Shown piece after piece: positions 16,901-24,465 of a DNA stretch of 64,000 bases. The notes below the pieces were generated by a model. That model saw only the letters and a program-made list of their open reading frames with translations, did not search any database and was not told where the DNA came from. The translations under genes and the position numbers were made by a program. Source of the DNA: Nocardioides bruguierae (GTDB taxonomy: Bacteria; Actinomycetota; Actinomycetes; Propionibacteriales; Nocardioidaceae); the NCBI RefSeq assembly GCF_023656415.1, contig NZ_JAMOIL010000008.1, positions 62,001 through 126,000 of the forward strand, in the 5' to 3' direction. Each line of letters opens with the position of its first letter. Positions within the stretch are counted from its first letter, which is position 1.

Positions 16901-17997
16901 TACCGCGAGATGCGGGCGACGCCGGTGTCGACGACGTAGCGGATGCCCGGCACGGTCAGCGAGGTCTCGGCGACGTTGGTGGAGAGCACCACGCGGCGTC
17001 CGGTGTGGGGCGCGAAGACCTTGTGCTGCTCCGCGGCCGACAGGCGCGAGTACAGCGGGACGACCTCGGTGCCGCCGCCGCGCGCGAGCACGCCGGACCC
17101 GGCGACCTCGGCCAGCGCGTCGGCGGTGTCGCGGATCTCCCGCTCGCCGGGCAGGAACACCAGGACGTCGCCGGGGCCCTCGCCCGCGAGCTCCTGGACG
17201 GCCTCGACGACCGCCTCGGTCTGGTCGCGGACGACCACGTCACCGTCACTGTCCGCGGCGTCGTCACCGTCGGCTCCCGAGCCCTCGAGGTCCATCAGCG
17301 GCCGGTACCGGACCTCCACCGGGTAGGTCCGGCCCGAGACCTCGACGACCGGGGCGGGGTTGCCGTCGCGGTCGGCGAAGTGGGAGGCGAACCGGTCGAC
17401 GTCGATGGTCGCGGAGGTGATGACGAGCTTGAGGTCGGGGCGGCGCGGCAGCAGCTGCTTGAGGTAGCCGAGCAGGAAGTCGATGTTCAGCGAGCGCTCG
17501 TGGGCCTCGTCGATGATGATCGTGTCGTACTTCCACAGCATCCGGTCGCGCTGGAGCTCGGCCAGCAGGATGCCGTCGGTCATGAGCTTGACCCGGGTGT
17601 CCTTGCTGGTCCGGTCGGTGAAGCGCACCTGGTAGCCGACGACGCTCGCGTCCTGGCCCAGCGGCTGCCTGAGCTCCTCGGCGATCCGCTCGGCCACCGA
17701 GCGGGCGGCGATCCGGCGCGGCTGGGTGTGGCCGATGAGGCCGCCACGCGCCCGGGTCCTGCCGTCCCGGGCCGTGTGGTGGGTCTGGCGGCCGCGGCCC
17801 AGCTCGAGGCAGATCTTCGGCAGCTGGGTCGTCTTGCCCGAGCCGGTCTCGCCGGCGACCACGACGACCTGGTGGTCGCGGATCGCCTCGGCGATGTCGT
17901 CGCGCCGCTCGGAGACCGGCAGCTGCGGCGGGTAGGTGATCTCCAGGTCGGGCGCCGGTGCCGGCGCGTCGGGGGCCTGGGTGGGGGCGTCGCTCAT
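13957..17997 (-). CDS. hrpA: ATP-dependent RNA helicase HrpA (DEAH box)
   Basis: A very large DEAH-box RNA helicase of 1346 residues, the usual HrpA length. Walker A is GETGSGKT at residues 49-56 and the Walker B box DEAH at 163-166, followed by SAT (LVITSATI) and the motif VI region QRAGRCGR. After the helicase core come the winged-helix/ratchet region, an OB-fold and the long DUF3418 C-terminal domain characteristic of HrpA. A Gly/Arg/Gln-rich insert (RPSRGQTGQQGRGRGGRQRE) interrupts the core after the second RecA domain. HrpA has been linked to ribosome rescue and mRNA processing in other bacteria. An in-frame ATG 18009 is an alternative start. Confidence 0.95.
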   Translation of the reverse strand: MSDAPTQAPDAPAPAPDLEITYPPQLPVSERRDDIAEAIRDHQVVVVAGETGSGKTTQLPKICLELGRGRQTHHTARDGRTRARGGLIGHTQPRRIAARSVAERIAEELRQPLGQDASVVGYQVRFTDRTSKDTRVKLMTDGILLAELQRDRMLWKYDTIIIDEAHERSLNIDFLLGYLKQLLPRRPDLKLVITSATIDVDRFASHFADRDGNPAPVVEVSGRTYPVEVRYRPLMDLEGSGADGDDAADSDGDVVVRDQTEAVVEAVQELAGEGPGDVLVFLPGEREIRDTADALAEVAGSGVLARGGGTEVVPLYSRLSAAEQHKVFAPHTGRRVVLSTNVAETSLTVPGIRYVVDTGVARISRYSVRTKVQRLPIEPVSQASANQRAGRCGRVAPGIAIRLYSEEDFEGRPEFTDPEILRTNLASVILQMRSLGLGDLGRFPFVEPPDKRNVQAGTQLLEELGAIRVGDAKAPAPPPSRPSRGQTGQQGRGRGGRQREDDGLTPTGRRLARLPIDPRLGRMILEADRLGCVREVLVIAAALSLQDPRERPAEMQAQADQQHARFKHEGSDFLTWLNLWRYVRRQQKDLSSSAFRRMCKAEFLNYLRVREWQDYESQLRQVCKEMDIAIGTPADVPDADGIHTALLSGLLSHIGMLEEREKPAPGSKGKDRPRGPREYQGARGAKFAIFPGSVLHRKNPAFVMAGELVETSRLWARQNAAIQPEWAEKLAGDLVKRSYSEPHWSRKRAAVMAYEKVTLYGVPLVADRLIQYGKVDPAVAREMFLRSALVEGDWAALESGRQKFYEHNLALLEEAAELEHRARRHDIVVSEDTLFDFYDARVPADVVSGAHFEQWWKKERQRNAKLLDFDPAMLTLDTADEVSAADYPEQWEDEGLTFSIAYHFEPGHADDGLTIDVPVATLNRVEAGDFSWNVPGLREELVTSLIRSLPKNLRVSLVPAPDKAREFLRTVPPGSEPLLDALERWARATTSVVIPRDAWGWDRIPEHLKPTFRVVDEDGREQARGKDLEALKEPLRPQFSDAMSAVAADSGLARTGETAWVFGEIPAEITQKRAGHEVTAYPGLVDEGSTVGLEVVGSATERDARHRLAVRRLVLLALDAAGDSTVKQVLDGLGNAEKLGLAGSPYRSVADLLTDCRAAVVGEAVDARPAVRDQGAFDALVAAVRPEVTARVKGLLADVLRVLDSWRRTEKELSGRTEMTMLPALSDLNAQLARLVHEGFIGEAGPARLRRYPTYLHAMRVRREKLGEGAGSVGRDRQQMDAVAGLQEAFLHQLAALPAGMPPSEAHRTVRWMLEEYRVSLWAQQLGTDGPVSDQRVRKALAAASS

Positions 17998-18115
17998 GTC
18001 GCGGGCCATCGTGCCACGCGGGCCGGGGCACCCCGCACCTCGGTTTTCGCCCGCACGGGTGGGGGGAGGCTCCGGCCACGGCACCCTCGACGTCCACGGC
18101 GCTCGGCCCCGACGA

Positions 18116-18142
18116 TGTCGAGGACGCCGGGGCGGCTCCGAC
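18116..18142 (+). promoter_or_regulatory. Predicted ECF42-dependent promoter, TGTCGA-N17-CGAC
   Basis: TGTCGA at 18116-18121 and CGAC at 18139-18142 with 17 nt between. From memory, TGTCGA at -35 and CG(A/T)C at -10 is the promoter motif reported for ECF42 sigma factors. The site lies about 50 nt before the DGPF gene that precedes the ECF42 gene, which implies autoregulation. Confidence 0.65.
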
Positions 18143-18192
18143 CCAGGGGTGAGCGTCGCCGCCGGCGGCGCCGCAGACGAGAGGACGACACC

Positions 18193-18603
18193 GTGCCGAA
18201 GTACCTGTTGCTCAAGCACTACCGCGGCGCCCCCGCGGCCGTGAACGACGTGCCGATGGACCGCTGGACGCCGCAGGAGGTCACCGACCACATCGCCTAC
18301 ATGCGCGACTGGGCGGCCCGCCTCGAGGCCACCGGCGAGTTCGTGGACGGGCAGGCGCTCTCCCCCGACGGCCTGTGGGTCCGCTCCGACGGCGAGGGCC
18401 GGCCGCCGGTCACCGACGGCCCGTTCGCCGAGACCAAGGACCTGGCCGCGGGCTGGATGATCATCGACGTGGAGTCCCGCGAGCGCGCGATCGAGCTGGC
18501 CGGCGAGCTCTCGGCCGCCCCCGGCGCCGGCGGACGACCCATCCACGAGTGGCTGGAGCTGCGCCCGTTCCTCGACGACCCCGCCCCGGCGACCGACGAG
18601 TGA
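18193..18603 (+). CDS. DGPF/YCII-domain protein, ECF42 partner
   Basis: A 136-residue protein of the YCII-like superfamily with the namesake DGPF at residues 75-78 in PVTDGPFAETKDLAAGW. It begins VPKYLLLKHYRG and ends in an ELRPF strand, the usual alpha-beta ferredoxin-like fold. Proteins of this type are encoded beside ECF42 sigma factors across actinobacteria and are among their targets; their biochemical activity is unknown. GTG 18193 has GAGAGGAC upstream as a Shine-Dalgarno. Its stop overlaps the sigma factor start (GTGA), so the two are translationally coupled. A promoter matching ECF42 lies directly upstream. Confidence 0.88.
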   Translation: MPKYLLLKHYRGAPAAVNDVPMDRWTPQEVTDHIAYMRDWAARLEATGEFVDGQALSPDGLWVRSDGEGRPPVTDGPFAETKDLAAGWMIIDVESRERAIELAGELSAAPGAGGRPIHEWLELRPFLDDPAPATDE

Positions 18604-19769
18604 GCGAGCCCGCCGCGTCCCTCGACCCGGGCAGCGCCCGGGTCGTGCGGGAGTTCGCGCCCCGGGTCCTGTCGGTGCTGCTGGCCCGGGGTGCCGACTT
18701 CTCCTCGGCCGAGGACGCCGTCGCCGAGGCCCTGCTGCAGGCGGTCACCACCTGGGCGCAGGACCCGCCGCTGGACCCGCAGGGCTGGCTGGTGACCACC
18801 GCGTGGCGCCGCTGGGTCGACGGCGTCCGCTCGGCGTCAGCCCGCACGGCGCGGGAGGAGGCGCTGGCCCTGGCCCCGCCGCCCGGCGACGTGCCGGGCA
18901 CCGACGACACCCTCGAGCTCTACCGGCTGTGCGCCCACCCCGCCCTGTCCACCGCCTCGGCGGCAGCGCTCGTCCTGCGCGCGGTGGGCGGCCTCACGAC
19001 GCGGCAGGTGGCGGACGCCTTCGCCGTGCCCGAGGCGACCATGGCGCAGCGGATCAGTCGCGCCAAGCGCACCGTGCGCGAGCAGGGGCTGCCGCCCTCC
19101 GGCTCCCTCACCAGCGTGCTGCGGGCGCTCTACCTGGTCTTCAACGAGGGTCACGACGGCGACGTGGACCTGTGCGAGGAGGCGATCCGCCTGGCCCGCG
19201 AGCTGCACCGGCGCACCGCGGACGAGGAGGCCGCGGGCCTCCTCGCGCTCCTGCTGCTGCACCACGCCCGACGCCCGGCACGCACGGACGAGGCGGGGCA
19301 GCTCGTGCCCCTGGACCGGCAGGACCGGACCCGCTGGCGCACCGACCTGGCGGCCGAGGGCGTCGCCGTGCTCCAGGCCGCGCTGGCCCGGGAAAGGCGC
19401 GGCGAGTACCAGCTGCAGGCGGCGGTGGCCGCCCTGCACTGCGACGCCGCCACCTGGGAGGAGACCGACTGGCCGCAGGTCGTGGCCTGGTACGACGACC
19501 TCGTGGCCCTCACCGCCTCCCCCGTGCACGCGCTCGGCCGGGTGGTCGCGCTCGGTGAGGCGCAGGGGTCGGCCGCGGGGCTCGCGGCGCTGGCCGCCGT
19601 CCCGGCCGACGTGCCCCGCCGCGCGGCGGTGGAGGCCCGGCTGCGCGAGGCCGCCGGGGAGCGGGCGGTGGCCGCGAACCTGTACGCCGAGGCGGCCCGG
19701 CGGGCCACCCGGGTGCGCGAGCGCGACCACCTCGTGCGGGAGGCGGCGCGGTTGCGCCAGGGCCGCTGA
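18600..19769 (+). CDS. ECF42-group RNA polymerase sigma factor with C-terminal extension
   Basis: A 389-residue extracytoplasmic-function sigma factor. Region 2 runs over about residues 12-85 (FSSAEDAVAEALLQAV, then GWLVTTAWRRWVDGVRS), and region 4 over about 105-165 (LRAVGGLTTRQVADAFAVPEATMAQRISRAKRTVREQ). The remaining 220 residues form the TPR-like extension typical of ECF42, including YLVFNEGHDGD and LYRLCAHPAL nearby. No anti-sigma gene is adjacent; in this group the extension is thought to take part in control. Start GTG 18600 overlaps the DGPF stop by four bases. The long extension and DGPF neighbour make the assignment firm. Confidence 0.9.
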   Translation: MSEPAASLDPGSARVVREFAPRVLSVLLARGADFSSAEDAVAEALLQAVTTWAQDPPLDPQGWLVTTAWRRWVDGVRSASARTAREEALALAPPPGDVPGTDDTLELYRLCAHPALSTASAAALVLRAVGGLTTRQVADAFAVPEATMAQRISRAKRTVREQGLPPSGSLTSVLRALYLVFNEGHDGDVDLCEEAIRLARELHRRTADEEAAGLLALLLLHHARRPARTDEAGQLVPLDRQDRTRWRTDLAAEGVAVLQAALARERRGEYQLQAAVAALHCDAATWEETDWPQVVAWYDDLVALTASPVHALGRVVALGEAQGSAAGLAALAAVPADVPRRAAVEARLREAAGERAVAANLYAEAARRATRVRERDHLVREAARLRQGR

Positions 19770-19788
19770 GGGCGTCCGGGTCACGGCC

Positions 19789-19878
19789 TGGATCAAGACC
19801 GGGTTCAAGGCCTGGATCAAGGCCGAGGCCACGATCAAGGCCACGATCAAGGCCAAGGTCAAGGTCAAGGTCAAGGTC
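19789..19878. repeat. Two-level tandem repeats, ATCAAGGCC-type then AAGGTC x4
   Basis: TCAAGGCC-like units recur about every 12-15 bp from 19793, then AAGGTC is repeated four times without interruption at 19855-19878. The array runs straight into the left arm of the hairpin at 19876. It is free of stop codons in one plus frame and would encode a Lys/Val-Ile repeat peptide, but nothing suggests that it is translated. Confidence 0.65.
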
Positions 19879-19922
19879 AGGGTCCCGGGAGCCTGGACCA
19901 CCCGTGCTCCCGGGACCCTGAC
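19876..19922. terminator. 17-bp perfect inverted repeat after the ECF42 gene
   Basis: GTCAGGGTCCCGGGAGC pairs with GCTCCCGGGACCCTGAC across a 13-nt loop. This is the strongest stem in the window. It probably ends the DGPF-ECF42 transcript, although no T-run follows. Confidence 0.65.
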
Positions 19923-20184
19923 GCTGCCGGCGTGACGTCGTGGGCGAGACCCCCCAGTCCGCCCGGCCGCGCGCCGGCCACGGTCACCGCGGCAGCGGTC
20001 CCTCCCCGCCACGTCCGCTCGCCGGGCCGTGCCGCGTAGGGCAGGCGACCGGGGCGAGCAGCCGTGTCTCGGGTGCGGAGAGGACTGCCGTGTCGACCTG
20101 GTGACGACTCTGGCGCGGCAGCCTGTGGTGGGCCTGTGCCCGACGCGAGGTTGTGCTGAGGAGCGGCTGCCCGACCGCTGACGT

Positions 20185-20204
20185 CCGCAGCCGACCGGCT
20201 GCGG
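20185..20204. other. 8-bp hairpin in the response-regulator upstream region
   Basis: CCGCAGCC-GACC-GGCTGCGG, about 140 bp before the response-regulator start. Its left end overlaps one copy of the CTGACGTCCGC direct repeat. Confidence 0.4.
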
Positions 20205-20343
20205 GCCATCGGCCGCGTGCTCCCGGGAGCGTACTGACGTCCGCTGGCCGCAGCCCGTGCGTGCGCCCGGTGCAGCCGGTGCTGTGGCACTCTCAGGACA
20301 CCGAGCGCCCTTTCACAGAAAGCGCACAGACAGGAGCCTCACA

Positions 20344-21063
20344 GTGTCAGCCATGGACCTCACCCGCCCGGACGGCACTCCCCTCCGCGTCCTCGTCGTG
20401 GACGACGAGATCAACATCGCCGAGCTCATCTCCATGGCCCTGCGCTACGAGGGCTGGGAGGTGCAGGCCGCGCACTCCGGCTCCAAGGCGGTGCAGGCAG
20501 CCAAGGACTTCCGCCCCGACGCGATCGTGCTCGACATGATGCTGCCGGACTTCGACGGCATGGAGGTGCTGCGGCGCATCCGCGGCTTCGACGCCCTCGT
20601 GCCGGTCGTCTTCCTCACGGCGCGGGACGCGGTGGAGGACCGGATCGCGGGCCTGACCGCGGGTGGCGACGACTACGTCACCAAGCCGTTCAGCCTCGAG
20701 GAGGTCGTGGCCCGGTTGCGTGGCCTCATGCGGCGGGCCGGCGCTCAGCAGCAGCAGGAGTCCTCGCTGCTCACCGTGGGCGACCTGTCGCTGGACGAGG
20801 ACAGCCACGAGGTCTTCCGCGACGGCACCGAGATCAACCTGACCGCCACCGAGTTCGAGCTGCTCCGCTTCCTCATGCGCAACCCGCGCCGCGTGCTGAG
20901 CAAGGCCCAGATCCTCGACCGCGTCTGGAACTACGACTTCGGCGGCCAGGCCAACGTGGTGGAGCTCTACATCTCCTACCTGCGCAAGAAGATCGACGCC
21001 GGCCGCGACCCGATGATCCACACTATGCGCGGCGCCGGGTACGTGCTCAAGCCCGCCGCCTGA
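20344..21063 (+). CDS. OmpR-family response regulator
   Basis: A 239-residue DNA-binding regulator. The receiver domain holds the acidic pair Asp20-Asp21 (VVDDE), phospho-acceptor Asp64 (IVLDMMLPDFDG), Thr in FLTAR and Lys114 (TKPF). The winged-helix output domain follows a QQQQ linker: LNLTATEFELLRFLMRNPRRVLSK-like segment (NLTATEFELLRFL), then VELYISYLRKKID and IHTMRGAGYVLKPAA. GTG 20344 is chosen because AGGAG lies 8 nt upstream; ATG 20353 is possible. It is followed after 43 nt by its cognate histidine kinase, so they form one operon. The signal and regulon cannot be read from the sequence. Confidence 0.92.
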   Translation: MSAMDLTRPDGTPLRVLVVDDEINIAELISMALRYEGWEVQAAHSGSKAVQAAKDFRPDAIVLDMMLPDFDGMEVLRRIRGFDALVPVVFLTARDAVEDRIAGLTAGGDDYVTKPFSLEEVVARLRGLMRRAGAQQQQESSLLTVGDLSLDEDSHEVFRDGTEINLTATEFELLRFLMRNPRRVLSKAQILDRVWNYDFGGQANVVELYISYLRKKIDAGRDPMIHTMRGAGYVLKPAA

Positions 21064-21106
21064 CACGCTTCGCCGCGCCCGCACCCGCACCACCCCGAGG
21101 ACGACC

Positions 21107-22804
21107 GTGCCCGAGCAGGACCCCACCGCTCCCGTCACCGACGTGACGACCTCCGACGCGTCGACGTCCGGCGCGTCGACGTCCGGCGCGGCGACCGCCG
21201 CGGGCAGTCGTGAGGGCGGTCCTGGGGGCGGCCGTGAGGGCGCCACGTCCGGTCGCCGAGCCCGGCTGGCCGCGGCCCTGGGCACCTCGCCGCTGGCCCG
21301 GCCCGCCCGCGCGGTGTGGCGGCAGCGGCACCGGCTGGCGCCGCTCTCGACCCGCCTCGTCCTCACCGCCGTGGCGCTGGTCGTGGCGATCAGCGTGGTC
21401 ATCGGCGGGGTCGCCACGGTGGCGGTGCACGCCTACCTGATGGGGCAGCTGGACGACGACGTCACCGCCGCGCTCGACCGGTCGGCGAAGTTCCCCGGCA
21501 TCTCCGCGGGGTCACTCGGCGAGGCCCCGCCCGACGACGGGCGCGACTCCAGCACCGACCAGCGCGACGACGACCGCGGGTTCGGGCAGGGCTTCGGCTC
21601 GATGGAGGCCTACTTCCTCGGCGACGGGTACGTGAACTCCGACGGCACGACCGAGGCCGGCGTCGTCATCACCCAGGGCTCCGACGGGGCCGCGTCCTTC
21701 TCCCTGCTCTCCGGGGAGGCGCTCGAGCAGCTCTCCGACCTCGACACCGACGGCACCCCGGTGACCGTGCGCGTGGCGGGCCAGGGCGAGTACCGGGTGG
21801 CCGCGACGCAGACCGTGTACGGCGTGGCCGTGGCCGGTCTGCCGGTGGGCGACGTGGAGGACGTGGTGCGCACGCTGCTGGCCTGGGAGGTCGCGCTGAT
21901 CCTCGGTGGCGCCGTGGTCGCGACCGGCGCCGGGCTGGTGCTGGTGCGCCGGCAGCTGCGGCCGCTGAAGGAGGTCGCCGAGACCGCGCACACGGTGGCC
22001 ACGCTGCCGCTCTCCTCGGGCGAGATCGACCTGGACGAGCGGGTGCCCGACCACCTCACCGACGCCCGCACCGAGGTCGGCCAGGTGGGCGCGGCCCTCA
22101 ACACGCTGCTCGAGCACGTCGAGACCTCGCTCTCCGCGCGGCACCGCTCCGAGCAGCAGGTCCGCCAGTTCGTGGCGGACGCCAGCCACGAGCTGCGCAC
22201 CCCGCTGGCGACCATCGCCGGCTACGCCGAGCTGGCCCGCCGGCGCCCGGACGACGCGGGTGCGCAGCGCCTGGCCCTGGCGAAGGTGGAGGAGGAGTCG
22301 GCGCGGATGACGGCGCTCGTGCAGGACCTGCTCCTGCTGGCCCGCCTGGACGCCGGCCGTCCGCTGGAGCGTCGACCGGTGGACCTGACCCGGATGCTGC
22401 TCGAGGCGGTCTCCGACGCCCGGGTCGTCTCCCCCGCCCACGAGTGGCGCCTGGAGCTGGCCGACGAGGCCGTCGAGGTGGTGGGCGACGAGCTGCGGCT
22501 GCACCAGGTGCTGACCAACCTGCTCACCAACGCCCGCAAGTACACGCCCGAGGGGTCGACCGTCACCGTGGCCGCCCTGCCGGACGGGTTCACCGTGCAC
22601 GACGACGGGCCCGGCTTCCCCGCGGAGCTGGTCGGGCACGCCTTCGAGCGGTTCGTCCGCGGCGACCAGGCGCGCAACCGCGAGGGCGGCGCCGGCCTGG
22701 GGCTCTCCCTGGTCCGGGCGATCGTCAGCGCGCACGGTGGCACGGTCACGCTGCGCTCCGTCCCCGGCGACACCACGATCGAGGTCCGGCTGCCCGTGGC
22801 CTGA
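21107..22804 (+). CDS. Two-component sensor histidine kinase
   Basis: A 565-residue inner-membrane kinase. A Ser/Thr/Gly-rich N-terminus (about 80 residues, with an ASTSG direct repeat) precedes TM1 (LVLTAVALVVAISVVIGGVA). An extracytoplasmic sensor region of about 140 residues, rich in Asp and Gly, is followed by TM2 (VALILGGAVVATGAGLVLV) and HAMP. The HisKA box is ADASHELRTPLATIAGYAEL with the phospho-accepting His. The N box (LTNLLTNARKYT), DDGPGFP and GGAGLGLSLVRAI complete the ATPase domain. Start GTG 21107 has GAGGACGACC upstream. It is paired with the response regulator directly before it. Confidence 0.92.
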   Translation: MPEQDPTAPVTDVTTSDASTSGASTSGAATAAGSREGGPGGGREGATSGRRARLAAALGTSPLARPARAVWRQRHRLAPLSTRLVLTAVALVVAISVVIGGVATVAVHAYLMGQLDDDVTAALDRSAKFPGISAGSLGEAPPDDGRDSSTDQRDDDRGFGQGFGSMEAYFLGDGYVNSDGTTEAGVVITQGSDGAASFSLLSGEALEQLSDLDTDGTPVTVRVAGQGEYRVAATQTVYGVAVAGLPVGDVEDVVRTLLAWEVALILGGAVVATGAGLVLVRRQLRPLKEVAETAHTVATLPLSSGEIDLDERVPDHLTDARTEVGQVGAALNTLLEHVETSLSARHRSEQQVRQFVADASHELRTPLATIAGYAELARRRPDDAGAQRLALAKVEEESARMTALVQDLLLLARLDAGRPLERRPVDLTRMLLEAVSDARVVSPAHEWRLELADEAVEVVGDELRLHQVLTNLLTNARKYTPEGSTVTVAALPDGFTVHDDGPGFPAELVGHAFERFVRGDQARNREGGAGLGLSLVRAIVSAHGGTVTLRSVPGDTTIEVRLPVA

Positions 22805-22832
22805 GGCCCCGCACCCCGGCTCGCGCATCGTC

Positions 22833-22849
22833 AGATTGTCTGACAATCT
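22833..22849. promoter_or_regulatory. Perfect 17-bp palindrome upstream of rocD, likely operator
   Basis: AGATTGTC-T-GACAATCT, in an AT-rich patch inside GC-rich DNA and about 137 bp before the rocD start. The TTGTC-N-GACAA core resembles operators of GntR-type (FadR/FCD) regulators. Which protein binds is unknown. Confidence 0.7.
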
Positions 22850-22985
22850 TGGACTTGCGGCCGCACACCTGGTCTCGTGGAGGAGACCCCCGCGGTGCCG
22901 CGGCCCGGCGTGCCCGCGGCCCGAGCACCGTGGCCGCTCCCCGACCACGGCCGTCCCGCGGCCCCGCAGCACAGGAGGCGACATC

Positions 22986-24233
22986 GTGACCGTCACCGAG
23001 TCCAGCACCGAGAGCACCTCGGCCGGTGCCACCCGCACCACCCAGGCCTTCCAGGAGGCGGAGGCCCGCACGGCCCACAACTACAAGCCGCTCCCCGTCG
23101 TCCTGGAGCACGCCGAGGGCGCCTGGATGACCGACGTCGACGGTCGCCGCTTCCTCGACCTGCTCGCCGGGTACTCCGCCCTCAACTTCGGCCACGGCCA
23201 CCCGGGCCTGCTGCGGGTCGCCCACGAGCAGCTGGACAAGCTGACGCTGACCAGCCGCGCCTTCGTGCACGACCGGTTCGCCGAGTTCTGCGCCTCCCTG
23301 GCCGACCTGTGCGGCAAGGACATGGTGCTGCCGATGAACACCGGCGCCGAGGCCGTCGAGACCGCCATCAAGGTCATGCGCAAGTGGGGCTACGAGACCA
23401 AGGGCGTGGCCCCGGGCCAGGCCACCGTCATCGTCGCCTCCGGCAACTTCCACGGCCGCACCACCACGATCGTCGGCTTCTCCGACGACCCTGACGCCCA
23501 CGACGGCTTCGGCCCGTTCGCGCCCGGCTTCACGATGGTCCCCTACGGCGACCTGGACGCGATGGCCGCCGCGATGGACGAGAACACCGTCGGCGTCCTG
23601 ATCGAGCCGATCCAGGGCGAGGGCGGCGTGGTGATCCCGCCGGAGGGCTACCTGCGCGGTGTCCGCGAGCTGACCGCCGAGCGCGGCGTGCTCTTCGCCG
23701 CCGACGAGATCCAGGCCGGCCTCGGCCGCACCGGCAAGACCTTCGCCTGCGACCACGAGGACGTCGTCCCCGACCTCTACGTGCTCGGCAAGGCGCTGGG
23801 CGGCGGCGTCGTCCCGGTCTCCGCCGTGGTGGCGGACGCGGACGTGCTCGGCGTCCTGCGCCCGGGTCAGCACGGCTCGACCTTCGGCGGCAACGCCCTG
23901 GCCTGCGCCGTCGGCACCGAGGTGGTCGCCATGCTGCGCAGCGGCGAGTACCAGGAGCGCGCCACCCGCCTCGGCGAGGTGCTCCGCTCCCGGCTCGAGG
24001 CCCTCGTGGGCCACGGCGTCCTCGCGGTCCGTGTGCGTGGCCTGTGGGCGGGCGTCGACATCGACCCCGCCGTCGGCACCGGTCGCGAGGTCTGCGAGAA
24101 GCTCATGGCCCGGGGGGTGCTGGCCAAGGACACCCACGGCTCCACCATCCGCCTCGCCCCGCCGCTGGTCGTCTCCGAGGCCGACCTGTCGTGGGGCCTG
24201 GACCAGCTCGAGGCGGTCGTCCGCGGCGAGTGA
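22986..24233 (+). CDS. rocD: Ornithine--oxo-acid aminotransferase RocD
   Basis: PLP-dependent class III aminotransferase of 415 residues that moves the delta-amino group of ornithine to 2-oxoglutarate, giving glutamate semialdehyde in arginine catabolism and proline supply. Family marks include NYKPLPVVLEHAEGAWM, the PLP phosphate loop MNTGAEAVETAIKVMRKWGY, the SGNFHGRTTTIVGFS segment, ADEIQAGLGRTG with the PLP-binding Asp, and the Schiff-base Lys in LYVLGKALGGG. GTG 22986 has AGGAGG 7 nt upstream. It stands alone with a palindromic operator-like site upstream; an arginase or other arginine gene is not in the window. Confidence 0.93.
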   Translation: MTVTESSTESTSAGATRTTQAFQEAEARTAHNYKPLPVVLEHAEGAWMTDVDGRRFLDLLAGYSALNFGHGHPGLLRVAHEQLDKLTLTSRAFVHDRFAEFCASLADLCGKDMVLPMNTGAEAVETAIKVMRKWGYETKGVAPGQATVIVASGNFHGRTTTIVGFSDDPDAHDGFGPFAPGFTMVPYGDLDAMAAAMDENTVGVLIEPIQGEGGVVIPPEGYLRGVRELTAERGVLFAADEIQAGLGRTGKTFACDHEDVVPDLYVLGKALGGGVVPVSAVVADADVLGVLRPGQHGSTFGGNALACAVGTEVVAMLRSGEYQERATRLGEVLRSRLEALVGHGVLAVRVRGLWAGVDIDPAVGTGREVCEKLMARGVLAKDTHGSTIRLAPPLVVSEADLSWGLDQLEAVVRGE

Positions 24234-24359
24234 GCCGCGTGCGGACCGGTCCGGCCCGCGGGTCTGGACCGGTCGGGAACCCTGGGCGCTCGCGCCTGCG
24301 GCGGATGCCCGGAGGGGTAGCCTGACGGCGTCCTGACGACGCGCGGTCGCCGCAGGACC

Positions 24360-24448
24360 GGCGGGCCCCAGGCCCGCCGACGCAACTCCTGGACGCGAGC
24401 GCCACGCCTCCCGAGGTCCTGAGACTCCCTCGGACGCGTGGCGCTCGC
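24360..24448. terminator. Tandem hairpins between convergent rocD and tetR
   Basis: First stem GGCGGGCC-CCA-GGCCCGCC (24360-24378), second stem GCGAGCGCCACGC (24395-24407) with GCGTGGCGCTCGC (24436-24448), followed by TTCGTT. The second can terminate rocD. The loop of the second contains a weaker internal pair, CCCGAGG/CCTCGG-like. Confidence 0.65.
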
Positions 24449-24465
24449 TTCGTTCCGGAGCCGGG

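Larger units (their letters stand above)
19770..20343. other. 574-bp gap between ECF42 and the two-component system
   Basis: Contains AAGGTC/ATCAAGGCC repeats and a 17-bp hairpin (both listed separately), then about 420 bp of probable regulatory DNA before the response regulator. In the latter part CTGACGTCCGC occurs twice (20178-20188 and 20234-20244), and the first copy leads into an 8-bp hairpin (20185-20204). No protein-coding region is convincing. Confidence 0.5.

Noticed and set aside
14077..18603. A 1508-codon open frame antisense to hrpA
   Set aside because: It is a GC-bias shadow: the composition is Gly/Arg/Asp/Val-rich low complexity and no family is recognisable. Only its last 136 codons, from 18193, are real (DGPF protein).
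20091..20096. A second TGTCGA as ECF42 promoter before the response regulator
   Set aside because: The bases 17 nt downstream are CGC, not CGAC, and the nearest CGAC has a spacing of 8, so it does not fit.
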